This document shows positions 32,246 through 44,799 of a stretch of DNA of 64,000 nucleotides, piece after piece. The notes beneath the pieces were generated by a model. The model was given only the letters and a program-made list of their open reading frames with translations, did not search any database and had not been told where the DNA came from. The stretch spans positions 54,163,905-54,227,904 of the forward strand of contig NC_133121.1 in NCBI RefSeq assembly GCF_033568475.1, written 5' to 3'. The translations under genes were made by a program, and so were the position numbers. Positions within the stretch are counted from its first letter, which is position 1. Every line of letters starts with the position of its first letter. The DNA is from Henckelia pumila (lineage: Eukaryota; Streptophyta; Magnoliopsida; Lamiales; Gesneriaceae).

Positions 32246-35200
32246 CTAAAGCCAACTAGTCATACTACGTAGACCCATTGCTTCGCGATGTTTGTCAAAT
32301 AATGGTCCTGGCAAGGGCTTAGTAAGTGGATCAGCGATATTGTCTGCAGAGGCCACTCTCTCGACAGTGATGTCTCCTCTTTCCACGATCTCCCGAATGA
32401 TGTGGTATTTCCTCAGTATGTGTTTGGATCTTTGATGAGACCTTGGTTCCTTTTCCTGAGCAACGGCACCCGTGTTGTCGCAGTACACCGGGACTGGACC
32501 AATAACTTCAGGAATGACGCCCAACTCTTGGACGAAATTCCTCATCCAAACGGCCTCTTTAGCAGCAGCTGATGCCGCAATGTATTCTGCCTCAGTGGTG
32601 GAATCCGCTGTGGAGTCCTGCTTGGAACTCTTCCAAGAGACAGCACCGCCATTGAGCATGAACACAAATCTAGAGGTTGACTTTGAGTCATCCACGTCAC
32701 TTTGGAAGCTAGAGTCGGTATAGCCTTCCAATTTCTATTCTCTTCCTCCATATACCATGAACATATTCTTAGTCCTTCGTAAGTACTTAAGAATGTCCTT
32801 CACGGCTTTCCAATGCATTTGACCGGGATTGGCTTGATATCTGCTCGTGACACTCAGAGCAAATTCTACATCCGGTCTGGTAGATATCATCCCATACATG
32901 ATACTACCAATGGCTGACGCATATGGTACATGTGTCATTTTCTCTATCTCTTCATCAGTCTTGGGACACATAGACTTGGATAGAGAAACTCCATGACACA
33001 TAGGTAGATGTCCTCTCTTGTACCCATCCATTGAAAACCTTTTCAATATGGTTTCGATGTAAGTTGATTGAGTGAGTCCTATCATTCTCTTAGATCTATC
33101 TCTATAGATCTGTATCCCTAGAATATAGGATGCCTCACCCAAATCCTTCATCGAGAATCTACCTGATAACCATATCTTTGTTGACTGCAACATCCCTACG
33201 TCATTCCCAATGAGTAGGATGTCATCAACATAAAGTACTAAGAATGTCACAGCATCCTTAACTACTTTCTTGTACACGCACGGTTCCTCCGGGTTCTTGA
33301 TGAAACCAAAATCCTTTATTGTTTCATCAAATTTCTGGTTCCAACTTCTTGATGCTTGTTTTAGACCATAGATCGATCTCTGAAGCTTGCATACCTTATG
33401 CTCGCTTCCCATGGATGTGTATCCCTCAGGCTGCGTCATATAGATCTCTTCCTTAATGTTTCCATTAAGAAATGCAGTCTTCACATCCATTTGCCATATC
33501 TCATAGTCATACCAAGCAGCTATGGAAATAAGGATTCTTATGGACTTGAACATTGCAACTGGTGAAAAGGTTTCATCATAGTCAACTCCTTGTCTTTGAG
33601 TATAACCTTTCGCCACCAATCGTGCCTTGTAGGTCAATACCTTACCATCAGGCCCAAGCTTTCTCTTGTAGATCCATTTACAACCTATTGGAACAATTCC
33701 ATCGGGAGGATCTACTAAAGACCAAACTTGGTTTGTATGCATCGAATCTATTTCCGACTGCATAGCTTCAAGCCATAAATTTGAATCCGCATTAGAAATT
33801 ACTTCCTTGAAGTTTCTTGGATCACATCCAACGTCGGGTTCATCTTGATCCCCTTCAAGAAGAAGACCATATCGAATAGGAGGTCTAGAAGTCCTCTCGG
33901 ATCTTCTAGGTATAGGCGTGTCCATCAATGGTTCCTGAGGTGTAGGATCATTATTTTGTATCTTGGGTTCTTCTCGAATTTCTTCGAGTTCCATCATCTC
34001 GCCTTTCTTATCCAATAAGAACTCCTTCTCCAAGAAGGTGGCATTCCTTGAAACAAACACTTTTGTTTCAGTAGGATGATAGAAATTATATCCGATTGAA
34101 TTCTTCGGATACCCTACAAAATAACATAAGGTGGATCGACTATCCAACTTATCTCCCACTGTCTGCTTCACGTAAGCAGGACATCCCCAAATCCTCAAGT
34201 ACGAATACTTAGGAGCTTTGCCATTCCATAACTCGTATGGTGTTTTATCCACTGCTTTGGTGTGGACGTTGTTCAACAACAATACCGCCGTTTCAAGCGC
34301 GTAGCCCCAAAACGAAGGTGGAAACTCAGTGAAGCTCATCATGGATCGAACCATGTCCAACAAAGTTCGATTACGATGCTCCGATACACCATTCAGCTGA
34401 GGTGTCATAGGAGGAGTCCACTGAGAGAGAATCCCATTCTCTTTCAGATAGTCCAAAAACTCGGTACTTAAGTATTCTCCACCTCGATCCGATCGAAGTG
34501 CTTTAATACTTTTACCTAGCTTGTTTTCTACTTCAGCCTTGAATTCTTTGAACTTTTCAAATGCTTCAGACTTATATTTCATTAAATATAAATACCCATA
34601 CCTTGAATAATCATCAGTAAAGGTAATGAAGTAGGTGTGGCCAAATTGAGTACAAATTCTAAATGGACCACAAACATCTGTATGGATCAAATCCAACAGA
34701 TTTTGACTACGCTCAGGTTTCCCCTTAAAAGGAGATTTAGTCATTTTTCCTTTCAGACAGGACTCACAAGTAGGTAGAGAGTTAATATTAGACATATCAA
34801 ACATGCCCTCTCCCACTAGCTTGTTCATCCTCCTTGAGGAAATATGACCTAGCCTAGCATGCCAAAGGTTTGCCGGGTTTTGACTATCGATTTTCCTTTT
34901 GTTCGTTGTTACCGGTTTATCAACATAATTTATTGGAACGTCTTTTAATTTTAATTTATATAGATTGTTTTCAAGTTCTCCATTTCCAATCAAACATTCA
35001 TTCTTGTAAATATTGCAAATCACATTCACAAAATTGCAAGAAAAACCATCTCTATCAAGCATAGAAACAGAAATAATGTTTTTAATCAAATCTGGAACAA
35101 ATAAAACATCTCTCAAAAGTAACTTAAAATCGTTCTGCAAAATTAAATAAACGTATCCCACAGCTTTGGCTTCAACTCTAGAACCATTTCCGAGCCTCAG

Positions 35201-36190
35201 CTGGGTCTCACCCATTCTAAGCTTGCGACTTCTTGTCATCACCTGCAAATCATTGCAAATGTGAGATCCACATCCGGTATCCAATACCCAAGAAGTAGTA
35301 TTAAGTGAAACATTTATTTCAATATAGAACATACCCTTCGCAGTTCGCAACTGCTCTAGATATTCCTTGCAGTTACGTTTCCAATGACCGGGTTTCTTGC
35401 AGTGATGGCAAACATCCTTGGACTTTTCCATGTTTGAAGCCTTTGTCTTGTTCTTCTTCTCGGGTCCGGTTTTCTTGGATGGGGCAGAATGTTTCTTACC
35501 CTTTGTACTTGGCCCCTTCTTAGCAGAAGAAGAGGAGCCCACCAAGAGAACCGGTTTATCCTTATTTAAAGTGGCTTCATAAGTTACAAGCATATTGACC
35601 ATCTCTTCAAGGGAGGCCTCTATCTTGTTCATATTGAAATTCACCACAAAACCTTCAAATGATGAAGGAAGAGAGAGAAGTAATAAGTCCACATTGAGTT
35701 AATGCTCCAATACCAAATCAAGCGTTACCAACTTCTGAATGAGCCAAATCACGCGTACCCCATGATCACGGACCGAAGTCCCTTCACGCATGCGACAAGT
35801 CATTAACTCTTTTACAGTAGCGAACCTTTCAGCTCTCGATTGAGCCCCAAAAAGTTCATTGAGTTGCACGTGAATGTCAGCAGCATTCACGGTATCCTCA
35901 AATCGCCTCTGGAGTTCATCAGACATCGAAGCTTGCATATAGCATTTGGTCTTGATATCATGGTCCCACCATATATCAAGTTTGGCCAACTCTTCCGGAC
36001 TTATATCAGCTGGTGCTTTCTTCGGAGGAGATTTTTCTAACACGTAGAGCATCTTCTCCGAGGTCAAGACAATCTTCAACTTACGGAACCATTCCGTATA
36101 GTTTGCGCCAGTCAGTTTATTTTGTTCGAGAATAGAGAATAGTGGATTGCGCGAATTCATCTTAATGAAATACTGAAAAGAAACAGACAA
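32246..36190 (-). pseudogene. gag-pol of element C, two nonsense codons
   Basis: Same organisation as in D. Gag starts at 36190 and meets TAA at 35699-35701; the frame then stays open for 985 codons to a TAG at 32735-32737, and RNase H follows to 32246. The zinc knuckle CHHCKKPGHWKRNC is intact, unlike in D. Protease has LDTGCGSH. Integrase has HARLGHIS, CESCLKGK and the Asp, Asp, Glu triad in HTDVCGP, RSDRGGEY and SEHRNRT. RT has MDVKTAFLNG and YVDDILL. RNase H has [10 protein letters not shown] and YCDNTGAV, ending RSMTSWL. Both stops lie in the main frame, with no frameshift seen, making this the best preserved polyprotein of its family here along with D. Confidence 0.92.
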
Positions 36191-37894
36191 TTATCAGTGA
36201 TTGTTTAATTAATTTACTAAGACATAAAATAGGCGAAATTTATTTTATGAATCTCACTCCCACTATTTTAACGATTTCACTACCCTCTAGTGAAAACGGA
36301 AAACTGTTTTCCTTAGTGGGAACATGGAGTCCAATTGACAAACTATGGTCCCGAATAATATCAGCCAACCATAATTTTCAAAAGGTAGAGCCCAATTGCT
36401 TCCAAAGCAACCTCCATGTTTTTACCTCATGTCTAATAAGGGCCCAATAATATGACGCCGTTTATTGTGACATGTCAAGATGACCCATCAATATTAAGTT
36501 GTGATGGACGGTCGCCATGTGGATCCCAAATAATATGAGCAAATCCCATGGGAGTTCCACCCAACTTACAACATGTGTCGATCCAATGTACAGCTTTTCG
36601 GCGAATGGGCCCCCTCAATAATATGAGCCGGACCGTATCCGCGGGTAGCATCTCATACATTGATCGTTGATGGAAGGTAGAAATATTTAAACAATATTTA
36701 AATTTCCTTTATTTATCTTGATATCAATTTTAAATCATATTTAAAATGAGGGATTTTAATTTTGAAAATTTGTCTCATCATTTAAAATTTGTATGCTTGC
36801 GGGATTCATACAATTTAGTCTAAACATGCATACAACAATAATATCATATATTATTTTTTAGGATGATCGATTCCATTACTAATCGACCCGTAGTTGCCAA
36901 TCACGAGTCTAAGTCCAATCCTAGGTGATATGCAAGTATGCAATGCAATCCTATTACATTGAGCTTCCAATTTACATTTCTTCAGTCTTTATTGTCTGCT
37001 GGGCCCACCTTCATCTTCAAATCTTCATCTCCCACTATGTATAATGTATTTACAATAAATAACTATGACAAGTAGGGGATACATTTTAAGAGGTGGGAAC
37101 GGGCCATAAACCAGGCCCACTTTTATTACATATGACAATTCATATTGGGCCATAAACCAGGCCCATTAATAAATCCAACAACAATAAAAATAAAATGTAA
37201 ATTCCCTAACATACACCTACAAAATTGGTCATGGCAATAGATCATCCTTATCCAATAATATTTAATTCAAAATTAATTTATTGGATAACATGCAATGACA
37301 ATTAAATTAAAAAGGATAAAATCATATTCCATATATAAAATCTTATTTTACATACAAAATCATATTTTATCTTTTTATCAAATAAAATCATATTTTACAT
37401 ATAAAATCCAATTTTATACATAAAATCATATTTTACTCAATATTTCCATAAGATCATATCTTATCATCAATTGTACCAAAAATAATTAATTTCATAAAAT
37501 CTGATTTAACGGATAAAATCTATAAATTTTCCAAAAATTCAAATTTTATCCAAAAATCAATTTTAAAATTTTCGAACTCGAACAATTCGATTCGACGCCT
37601 CGTGGACCAATCAAAAACAATTTTCGATCGAACCAAAAATAGAATTTTAACATATTAAAATTTTAATTAAAAATAAAAAATTAATTTTCCCGAGCCGCCC
37701 GGGACGATCCCAGGCAGCCCGCGCCCCAAAAGGGGCTCGGGCCGGGCAGCCCGTCGCTGCCCCTTGGGCAGCGACAATCGCTGCCAGTGTTTTGCCCCTC
37801 AAAAATTTAATTTTAAAAATTTGTTTTGTTTCAAAAAACGAGGCTTAAAAATTTTGTACAATCGATTAATTTAATCGCTTGATGTGAGCAACCT
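36191..37894 (-). other. 5' leader of element C
   Basis: Untranslated leader of about 1.7 kb, homologous to the one in D, with four AATAATATSA copies (near 36354, 36446, 36530, 36617). A stretch of ATTTTA-rich short repeats at 37320-37440 is extra relative to D. GC-rich hairpins lie at 37744-37785. Confidence 0.75.
37744..37785 (-). repeat. GC-rich hairpins in the C leader
   Basis: Two perfect stems: 37744-37762 (GGGCAGC / GCTGCCC, 5-nt loop) and 37767-37785 (GGCAGCGA / TCGCTGCC, 3-nt loop). Stem sequence matches the hairpins in D although the flanking text differs. Confidence 0.8.
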
Positions 37895-37907
37895 GGCTCT
37901 GATACCA
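37895..37907 (-). other. Primer-binding site of element C
   Basis: TGGTATCAGAGCC on the minus strand, one base from the 5' LTR, complementary to initiator tRNA-Met. Confidence 0.9.
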
Positions 37908-37908
37908 C

Positions 37909-39754
37909 TGTTGGAAAACGGTGTTCAGATCAATCAGAATTGATACCCGGTGCAGCGGAAGTTTTAAAATTTTATATGGAACGATTCCATATCATGGGTA
38001 TCAAAACTTTACGATTAAATTGTGTGTGTAAAAATTAAATAACAATTAAATTTTTACCTTGAATCTCGAAACGAGATTATGGACACCAACAGATAACTCT
38101 GCTCTTGTTGTATATCCCAGGAACTGATGGACGAACAATTCTTCAATCAGGTCCACGAACAGAAGTTTAATCCCTCTGATAGATTGCACTAAAAAATCTA
38201 TCAGAAGTTTCTACGAAGAGAATTAACGAATTTGATCCGTTAAACCAGTCTGCAAATTCGAAATTAACAGGCTGGAATTTTCGAACAGAGAGAGGAGAGG
38301 GGGCGGACACACCTAGAGAGAACAGCTAGGGTTTTCGAAAATTTTTTGTGACCTCTATTGTGTAATTTCTGTACTGCAATAACTTATTTATAATGTGGGC
38401 TGCTAACAGCTTAGGGCCCATTAGTCATAAGTTCAAGCCTGACAAGCAAAGCCTGCATGTTCAGAAATTAATATAAAATTCATCGTGACTCAGATTGATA
38501 AACCAATTTCACCAATGTGCACAGAAACCATTTCTGCATCTTTTAAAGTCAAGATAAATTTTCTGAATCCGAATTCAGTGATTTCCAAAAATGCTCATCT
38601 CTATGTCATTTTAGGAAATCTTACTCTTCTACTCTGATATAAGAAGTTCCACTTCTTTATTCACTAAATTTAACTCTTTAAATTTAATTATCTCAACGGG
38701 GATTAAAAATTCATTACTTGTGTGACCCTCAATGGTTCAGGGATACAGCTAGCCGTGGGCTCACAACTCCTTGTGACTCGGAACAACAATTTCCGACTTG
38801 CCCATCGAATCATGGTAAGAGCGCCTAGCAACATCGCCCCATGATTCCCTAGGTATCACTGATAGTGCTTGCAAGAACCAATAGATTTTGGTTAGCGTAC
38901 AGTACGGTCCCTTCATCCATATATCCCGATCGAATCAACAACCATTGGTAAATCGAGAGTCGTTCGAGATTCGATAACTATGCAATGCATCTTGAAGATC
39001 AAATAGTGACATCGCATGTGCTACTAAGAAACCATTTCTTAAAACACATCATGTACTCTGGCCAGAGATTCGTCACACTAATATCTCCTCAGATTGCATA
39101 GGATATCCACACTAGCAAGTATGTGGTGAATCCTTGACAACAAAGCATTGACTCCTATATGTGTCTTAACTGTACCCAATCCCGACACCTGATGACCCCA
39201 ATAGAGTCGGTAAACGAGTCAAAGTACAGTACTAGCATATAGAGTCTCAATGATGTTTCAAGTAGTAAGGACTAATGGTGTACAACCAAAACCACGGACT
39301 TTATCCACTCGATAAGTGATAACCACTTGGAAAGTCCGGATAGGGTAGTTCGATCATTCATCGTATGAATATCCATTTGCATGCTTTGAACATCTCTATG
39401 TTCCATACCAATGAAACGTGGTACTCGGCATCGCAAATGCTAGTCTCAATCTCGAGCGATCCTTATCCTTATTAACGGACGGCTCAATCGACTAGGAACT
39501 GTTTAGAATATACAGTGACTATAAGATGTGTTTCATGATAGCCATCACCATGTGCCACCACATCTTACATACACTATAGTATATTCAAGGTGTTCATCTA
39601 AACATCTTATAGTATGTCACAACATAATAATATGATAAAAGATAAAGTAAACGCCATTATAAAATTGTAAATTATATTAAACAAAAGATTGTTTATACAT
39701 AGAGTCATAAAAGCCCTTAGCCACAAGTTGGCTCACCGGGCACCCACTCTTTCA
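37909..39754 (-). repeat. 5' LTR of element C
   Basis: Partner of 30386-32231; same length, same ends, about 1.5% different by eye. Confidence 0.93.
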
Positions 39755-42241
39755 TGAGTAGCCTCATGGAAACTCGATGGCTCACCATCCTCTGTTAACA
39801 GACAATATGCAATGTTTCTTTCGGTGACATAATCTGAAAGCCATCCTGGTGGTCTTCTCTCTCGAGTTGACTACCTCACTTTGGAAACCTCTGACTCAAC
39901 TGGTTCTTGTTCTTCGTGCTCTGGTACTGCTTCACAAGAAACTTGATCTTCGTCTGTCTTATTTTTCACCTGAATGATAGTAGTTTCTGAATTCAGTGTG
40001 CCTTTGTCTCCCTTCACTTTATCTTCCTCGAAGATAACATCTTTGCTGATGATAAGCTTGTGGACAGTAGGATCCCACAAGCGAAACCCCTTTACTCCAT
40101 CAGCATAGCCCAAGAAGATACACTTTCTGGATTTGGAATCCAACTTTGATCTTTCTTGTTCATTGTAAAACACGTACATCGGACTTCCAAATGCATGTAA
40201 CCGAGAATAATTAGCTGGCTTGCCAGTCCACACCTCCATTGGAGTCTTCAAATCAATCGCCACTGAAGGAGAACGATAAGAAGCGGTTTTGACTGCTTCT
40301 GCCCAAAATGACTTTGGTAGACCCGCAGTACTCAACATGGCCCTTGTTCTGTCCAATAAAGTTATGTTCATCCGCTCTGCCACTCCATTCTGTTGAGGCG
40401 TGTAAGCCGTCGTGAACTGTCTTTTGATGCCCTCATGCTGATAGAATGCATCAAATTCATCACTGGTATATTCTCCTCCATTGTCAGTCCTCAAACACTT
40501 GATTTTCTTATCAGAATCAAGTTCAACCCACACTTTGAAAACTTTGAAGACTTCGAAAACATCTGACTTCTTCTTGATTGGATACACCCAACATCTCCTA
40601 GAGAAATCATCAATAAACGAGACAAAGTATCTCGCTCCTCCTAGGGATACCATCGGTGCTTGCCAAACATCTGAATGAATCAGCTCCAATATTCCTTTGC
40701 TCTTGGCAGTAGACGTGCCAAACTTCAATCTGTTTTGTTTACTGGAAACACAATGCTCACAAAAGGGTAGAGTCACTTTTGTAAGCCCTGGCAATAGCTT
40801 CCGTTCAGAGAGAATCTTCATTCCTCGTTCTGACATATGTCCAAGCTTTCTATGCCACAACACTGTTGATTCTTCTCCCGAACCAATTGATGCAACAGCT
40901 AGTTCCGCCTCTTTGTGTGTTTTTCCCAACAATACATACAGATTTGCAGCAACCTTTTCCACCTTCATAACCACAAGCGCGCCTTTCACAATTTTCATGA
41001 TCCCTTTCTCAATACGAGTTTTGCACTCAATATCATCCAATTGCCCCAAAGACAAAAGATTTTTTGTCAGGCCCTTCACATGTCGTACCTCCTGTATGGT
41101 GCGAATAGTACCATCAAACATTTTGATTTTAATGGTACCGACCCCAGCGATTTCCAAGGCATGATCATTTCCCATGAATACAGATCCTCCCGAGACTGGT
41201 TCATACTGGTCGAACCATTCTCTCCTTGACGTCATATGCCACGTCGCTCCTGAATCCATAATCCATGCATCACAAAATTTGTGTCTGCCTTCCGCAACCG
41301 TTGCTGCTTCGCTGAATAATATTTTACCACCGCCTGAAGTACTGGCCACATTTCCTTGAGATCTCTTATCGATGCTCTTCGTACACTCTCTCTTGAAGTG
41401 CCCTTTACCGCCACATTTAAAGCAGTAAATATTCTTCTTCTTACTTCTTGACTTGGATCTACCATATCTGTGGCTCCCACTGGAGTCACGCTCCGTCAAT
41501 CTTCCTCTCGTCATCGGTAAAGCCTCTGCTTGCTTTGACGTTGCCAACCTATCTTCCTTGTTCCTTCGACGACTCTCTTCTCCAATAACCGCAGTTAAGA
41601 CGTCGTCAAAATTTAAATTATCCGAAAGAACATTGTTGGTAACGTTGATGATGAGCTGATCGTATGAATCTGGTAGACTTTGAAGTAGAAGCTCCGCACG
41701 TTCTTTTTCCTCTATTTTATGCCCCATAGACGTGAGCCGGGAAAATAGAGTATTCAGTGTATTGATATGGTCGGTCATCGATGAGGATTCCGCCATCCGA
41801 AGAGTATAAAGCTTTCTCTTTAGGAAAATTTTGTTGTGTAGTTACTTGACATCGTACAATTTTGTCAGAGTATCCCAAATAACTTTTGCGCTTTTTATTT
41901 CAGAGATACTTGACAAAACTTCATCCGCTATAGCCAAGTGCAAATTGGCAACATCATTGTGATTCATCTCGTTCCACTTTTGATCGTCCGTGACATCCGC
42001 CGGTCTATCTCCAATAGCTGTCAAGCAACGCTCCTTTGTTAGAATTGCTTGCACCTTCAATTTCCACAGCAAAAAATTGCTCCCGTTGAACTTTTCTATC
42101 TCGTATTTTGCCGTCATCTTGACTACAAGAATCCTGCCTTATAAAATCTTCAAAAAATCTTTTTTGATGTGGAAGATCAGTCAAAGCTGCAACCACAGAG
42201 CATACTCAGAATTTTAAGAAATTTTAAGGCTCTAATACCAC

Positions 42242-42720
42242 TGTTGGTCCCAGGTGCGGCATCACGAGATAGAAACTATGGAAATTAAATAATAAAATAG
42301 ACACCAGGATTTACGTGGAAAACCCCCAAAAAATATTAGGGTAAAAACCACGGGCAAGATCAAAAGATTCCACTATAATATTTGAAGAATTACAACCTCT
42401 CTCTGTGTTTCCAAAGAGACACTCACTCTCTTATACAGGAGAAAACCTATCTCACAAATATATATAGAAATATACTGAAGAGAAGAAAAGCACTCGAGAA
42501 CTGAAGAATTGCTCGAGCTGTGGGATACTGAAAATGAGGACCGAAGAGCTCTATTTATAGAGCCCTTGAATTGGTGTGAAAACGCATATCGTTTCTTATT
42601 CCCGCAACGTGTCAAGTGTGGCAACCGTGTTAGTTAGCAAAACTTTACAAAATTTGCTTCTATCACATTTATTGTACTTTTTCCACCTACCCTTGTCTTT
42701 GCTTTCTACATTTGCCGACA
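42242..42720 (-). repeat. 5' LTR of element A
   Basis: Partner of 28296-28774. The primer-binding site (GGCTCTAATACCA on the plus strand) lies at 42229-42240. Confidence 0.93.
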
Positions 42721-42725
42721 GCCGC

Positions 42726-43434
42726 CTCTTCACCAAACGCTGCTGCTGGTTCGGCCGTGGATGGGGTTCCCGTCGACAACCCATGGAGTGAGAAGCATGA
42801 TAGACTCACATACACAAATATATTTGATATATACATACACACAAAGTCTCACGTAAGGAGAGAAGCACAAGAACCAGGAATTATGGAGGGTACAAAGAAG
42901 AAAAAGTAGGAGAGAGGAGAAAGCAATTAAAAAAAAACAAAAGCAAATTCACATGGGTTGTCAAATTTGAGAAACACGTGAGGGCACATTAATTGATAAC
43001 TGTCATAGCTTTATTCCTCTCAGATTAATTTTGCAGCGCGATGGTGCGAATGCTGCGATACAAAATTTAGAAATCAAATTGAGTTAGTAAGTTGTGATGA
43101 AAACATACTACGTCATTCAATTTATAATGAAACAAGCCGATAGAGTTCTACTGGGGTTCTACAATTAATATTCTGGCAGAACTTTGATTCCTATCCAATT
43201 ACACTGTAATTATTATTTTGCCAGGATTTTAATTTCATTGCATCACAGTTCTACTACGGTTTCTCCATCTTGGTATCTCCATATTTGAAGACCTTTCGGG
43301 GGCGTTGCCCCCGAGCCCCCACGAGGTGGAAAAAAATATTTATTCTCGGCAACTAAATTTCTGCCAATACACCGATAAAAATTCTACTCTCGGTCCTCTC
43401 AACACACGCGACCCGCTCGAGAGTGGGGGGCCTA
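42726..43434 (+). other. 3' region of element F, right of copia A
   Basis: Non-coding continuation of F. It contains a GC-rich hairpin (43297-43315: TCGGGGGC / GCCCCCGA, 3-nt loop) and ends with the polypurine tract GAGAGTGGGGGGCC (43419-43432) directly before the 3' LTR. Confidence 0.65.
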
Positions 43435-43868
43435 TGATAGGTTACACCTTAAAATTTAACTGGGCCTGAGCCCAATCAAGAAGGTCCACTCCAAATATTT
43501 TTGAGGCCCAAATTATTTAAATATTATATATATTTAATTCAAGCAGACCCTGAATTCTACAAAAGCCCATAAGAGGCTCAAGCCCATGAAACTCTCTGAA
43601 TATCTATAAATAGCTCAAGTAACTTCATTATTACGGTACACACATTCTTTAGCACTATATTTCTCTTCTCTCGATTATTATTCCTTGAGTAATAACTGAC
43701 TTGAGCGTCGAAGTGCCTTTGTCGGGAACCCTCCCGGCTCCTCTAACTTTGTTTTGTGACGTAGAAAAAACCCACTGAAGATCTTCACAGGGAACATATA
43801 AGGATTTGTTGATACTCCGGACTTTGCGGAAGCAACGTGTCATATACAAGTGATTTTTGGCTACATCA
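43435..43868 (+). repeat. 3' LTR of element F
   Basis: TGATAGGTTACACC to TTGGCTACATCA, 434 bp, partner of 4277-4711 and followed by the duplication ATATA. Confidence 0.9.
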
Positions 43869-43873
43869 ATATA

Positions 43874-44791
43874 TATGAATAAAAAATTTTGTTTCATATC
43901 ATCTTTGTCAAGTGCACAAAACAGTAACCAAAATATTAAAGAAAAATATTACACGTATGCGCTGAATTACACGTTCGTTTTGAAATCACAAGATTATCAT
44001 TGCACTTTATTTGAAAAGATTCTTTCAAAAGTGCATTTAGAATAATTCGAAAATTTAAATTGCATTTAGGATAATTCGATAATTTTAAGTACAATATTAA
44101 TTACAATGTGTAACTCTTGATGTAGATGGAATATATCCCAAAAACATAACCCAATATTAAAAAACAAAGTATTAATAAAACTTCACATTCCTTGCTTAAC
44201 TCACTATTAGAAAAAATTAAACTTATAATACCATTCCTTAAATAATAAAATATTGCCCTTAAAAATTTCACTTACAAATTTTGTTTTTTATATATTTCAA
44301 TTTTCATCAACTAAACTTTTAAAAAAATTTAATGTTTTAAAATATCATCAAAATATTTTACTATAATATATATAATATTGGAATTTAAAAATATTTGATT
44401 ACCATAATTTTATTAAATTTTGAAATAAAACACAAAATATCCTAAAATTTAGTATTCAAAAATGATTTTTATAATTTTATATTTTATGCTATATCCACCT
44501 GCGATGAATAAAATAAATTTTTTAAGATAATAAATATTAAAATTAATTTCTATTTAATTGTTTTTTATTTTGAGAAATGTTAATACACAGAAAACTAAAT
44601 TTGATAATAATATTTTAAAATAATTTTTTTAGTAGATATCTATGTTATAAGATATATTATAATTAATTTATAATTTTAATTTTTAAGTAATAAGAAAAAA
44701 AATTATGAAGAGAAAATTAAAATAAAAGATACAAAGCATAACACTTTCAAAAAATTGAAACAAACTAATTAAAATGAAAATAAAACGATTT
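43874..44791. other. AT-rich intergenic DNA, no gene seen
   Basis: Strongly AT-rich, no supported reading frame or named repeat. Confidence 0.55.
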
Positions 44792-44799
44792 CTTGTGTG

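Larger units (their letters stand above)
30386..39754 (-). mobile_element. Ty1/copia element C (Angela-like), nested in pol of A
   Basis: LTRs of exactly equal length (1846 bp: 30386-32231, 37909-39754), duplication TGAGT on both sides (30381-30385, 39755-39759). Minus strand. The uninterrupted target is visible in element B near 60030 (GAGCTTTGAGTAGCCTCATG), which confirms the insertion point. Primer site, leader, gag-pol and polypurine tract are all present. LTRs differ by about 1.5% by eye, less than those of its host A. Confidence 0.95.
28850..42117 (-). pseudogene. gag-pol of element A, four nonsense codons, split by copia C
   Basis: Gag starts MTAKYEIEKFNGSNF at 42117, with zinc knuckle CFKCGGKGHFKREC. 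Protease shows MDSGATWHM. Integrase has LWHRKLGHMSE, then Asp, Asp, Glu in HSDVWQ, LRTDNGGEY and GVAERMN. The frame runs to 39871, meets element C, resumes at about 30380 with the RT (FLHGDLEEEIYM, YVDDMLVAG) and ends in RNase H (GYVDSDYAGD, CDSQSALHIA, DNIADILTKP). Nonsense codons: 41842-41844 (TAA), 39871-39873 (TAG), 29684-29686 (TGA), 29165-29167 (TAA); element B has sense codons at all four. Compared with B, three residues are missing in the integrase (TASYRSPS). Protein style matches the Tork/Tnt1 group. Confidence 0.9.
28296..42720 (-). mobile_element. Ty1/copia element A (Tork/Tnt1-like)
   Basis: LTRs of equal length (479 bp) at 28296-28774 and 42242-42720, with the duplication GCCGC on both sides (28291-28295, 42721-42725). 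Minus strand. The primer site (TGGTATTAGAGCC, one mismatch to the initiator-Met type) abuts the right LTR; the polypurine tract GTGGGAGAAA abuts the left one. Copia C is nested at 30386-39754. Without C the element is about 5.05 kb, a full copia length. It inserted into the 3' region of F. Confidence 0.94.
4277..43868 (+). mobile_element. Ty3/gypsy element F (Tat/Retand-like), broken up by nested insertions
   Basis: Two LTRs of the same family (4277-4711 and 43435-43868) in the same orientation are each flanked outside by ATATA (4272-4276, 43869-43873). Between them, in the right order and strand, are a primer-binding site, gag, RNase H-integrase, an antisense ORF and a polypurine tract. Removing the nested elements D, CACTA and A leaves roughly 9 kb, which is reasonable for this lineage. 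The antisense ORF, the GGCGCCGTC-type primer site and the second RNase H domain point to the Tat branch. Protease and RT are missing. ATATA is low-complexity, but the ordered content supports a single element. Confidence 0.8.

Noticed and set aside
44421..44791. Possible coding frame in AT-rich DNA
   Set aside because: Short, low-complexity and without motifs.
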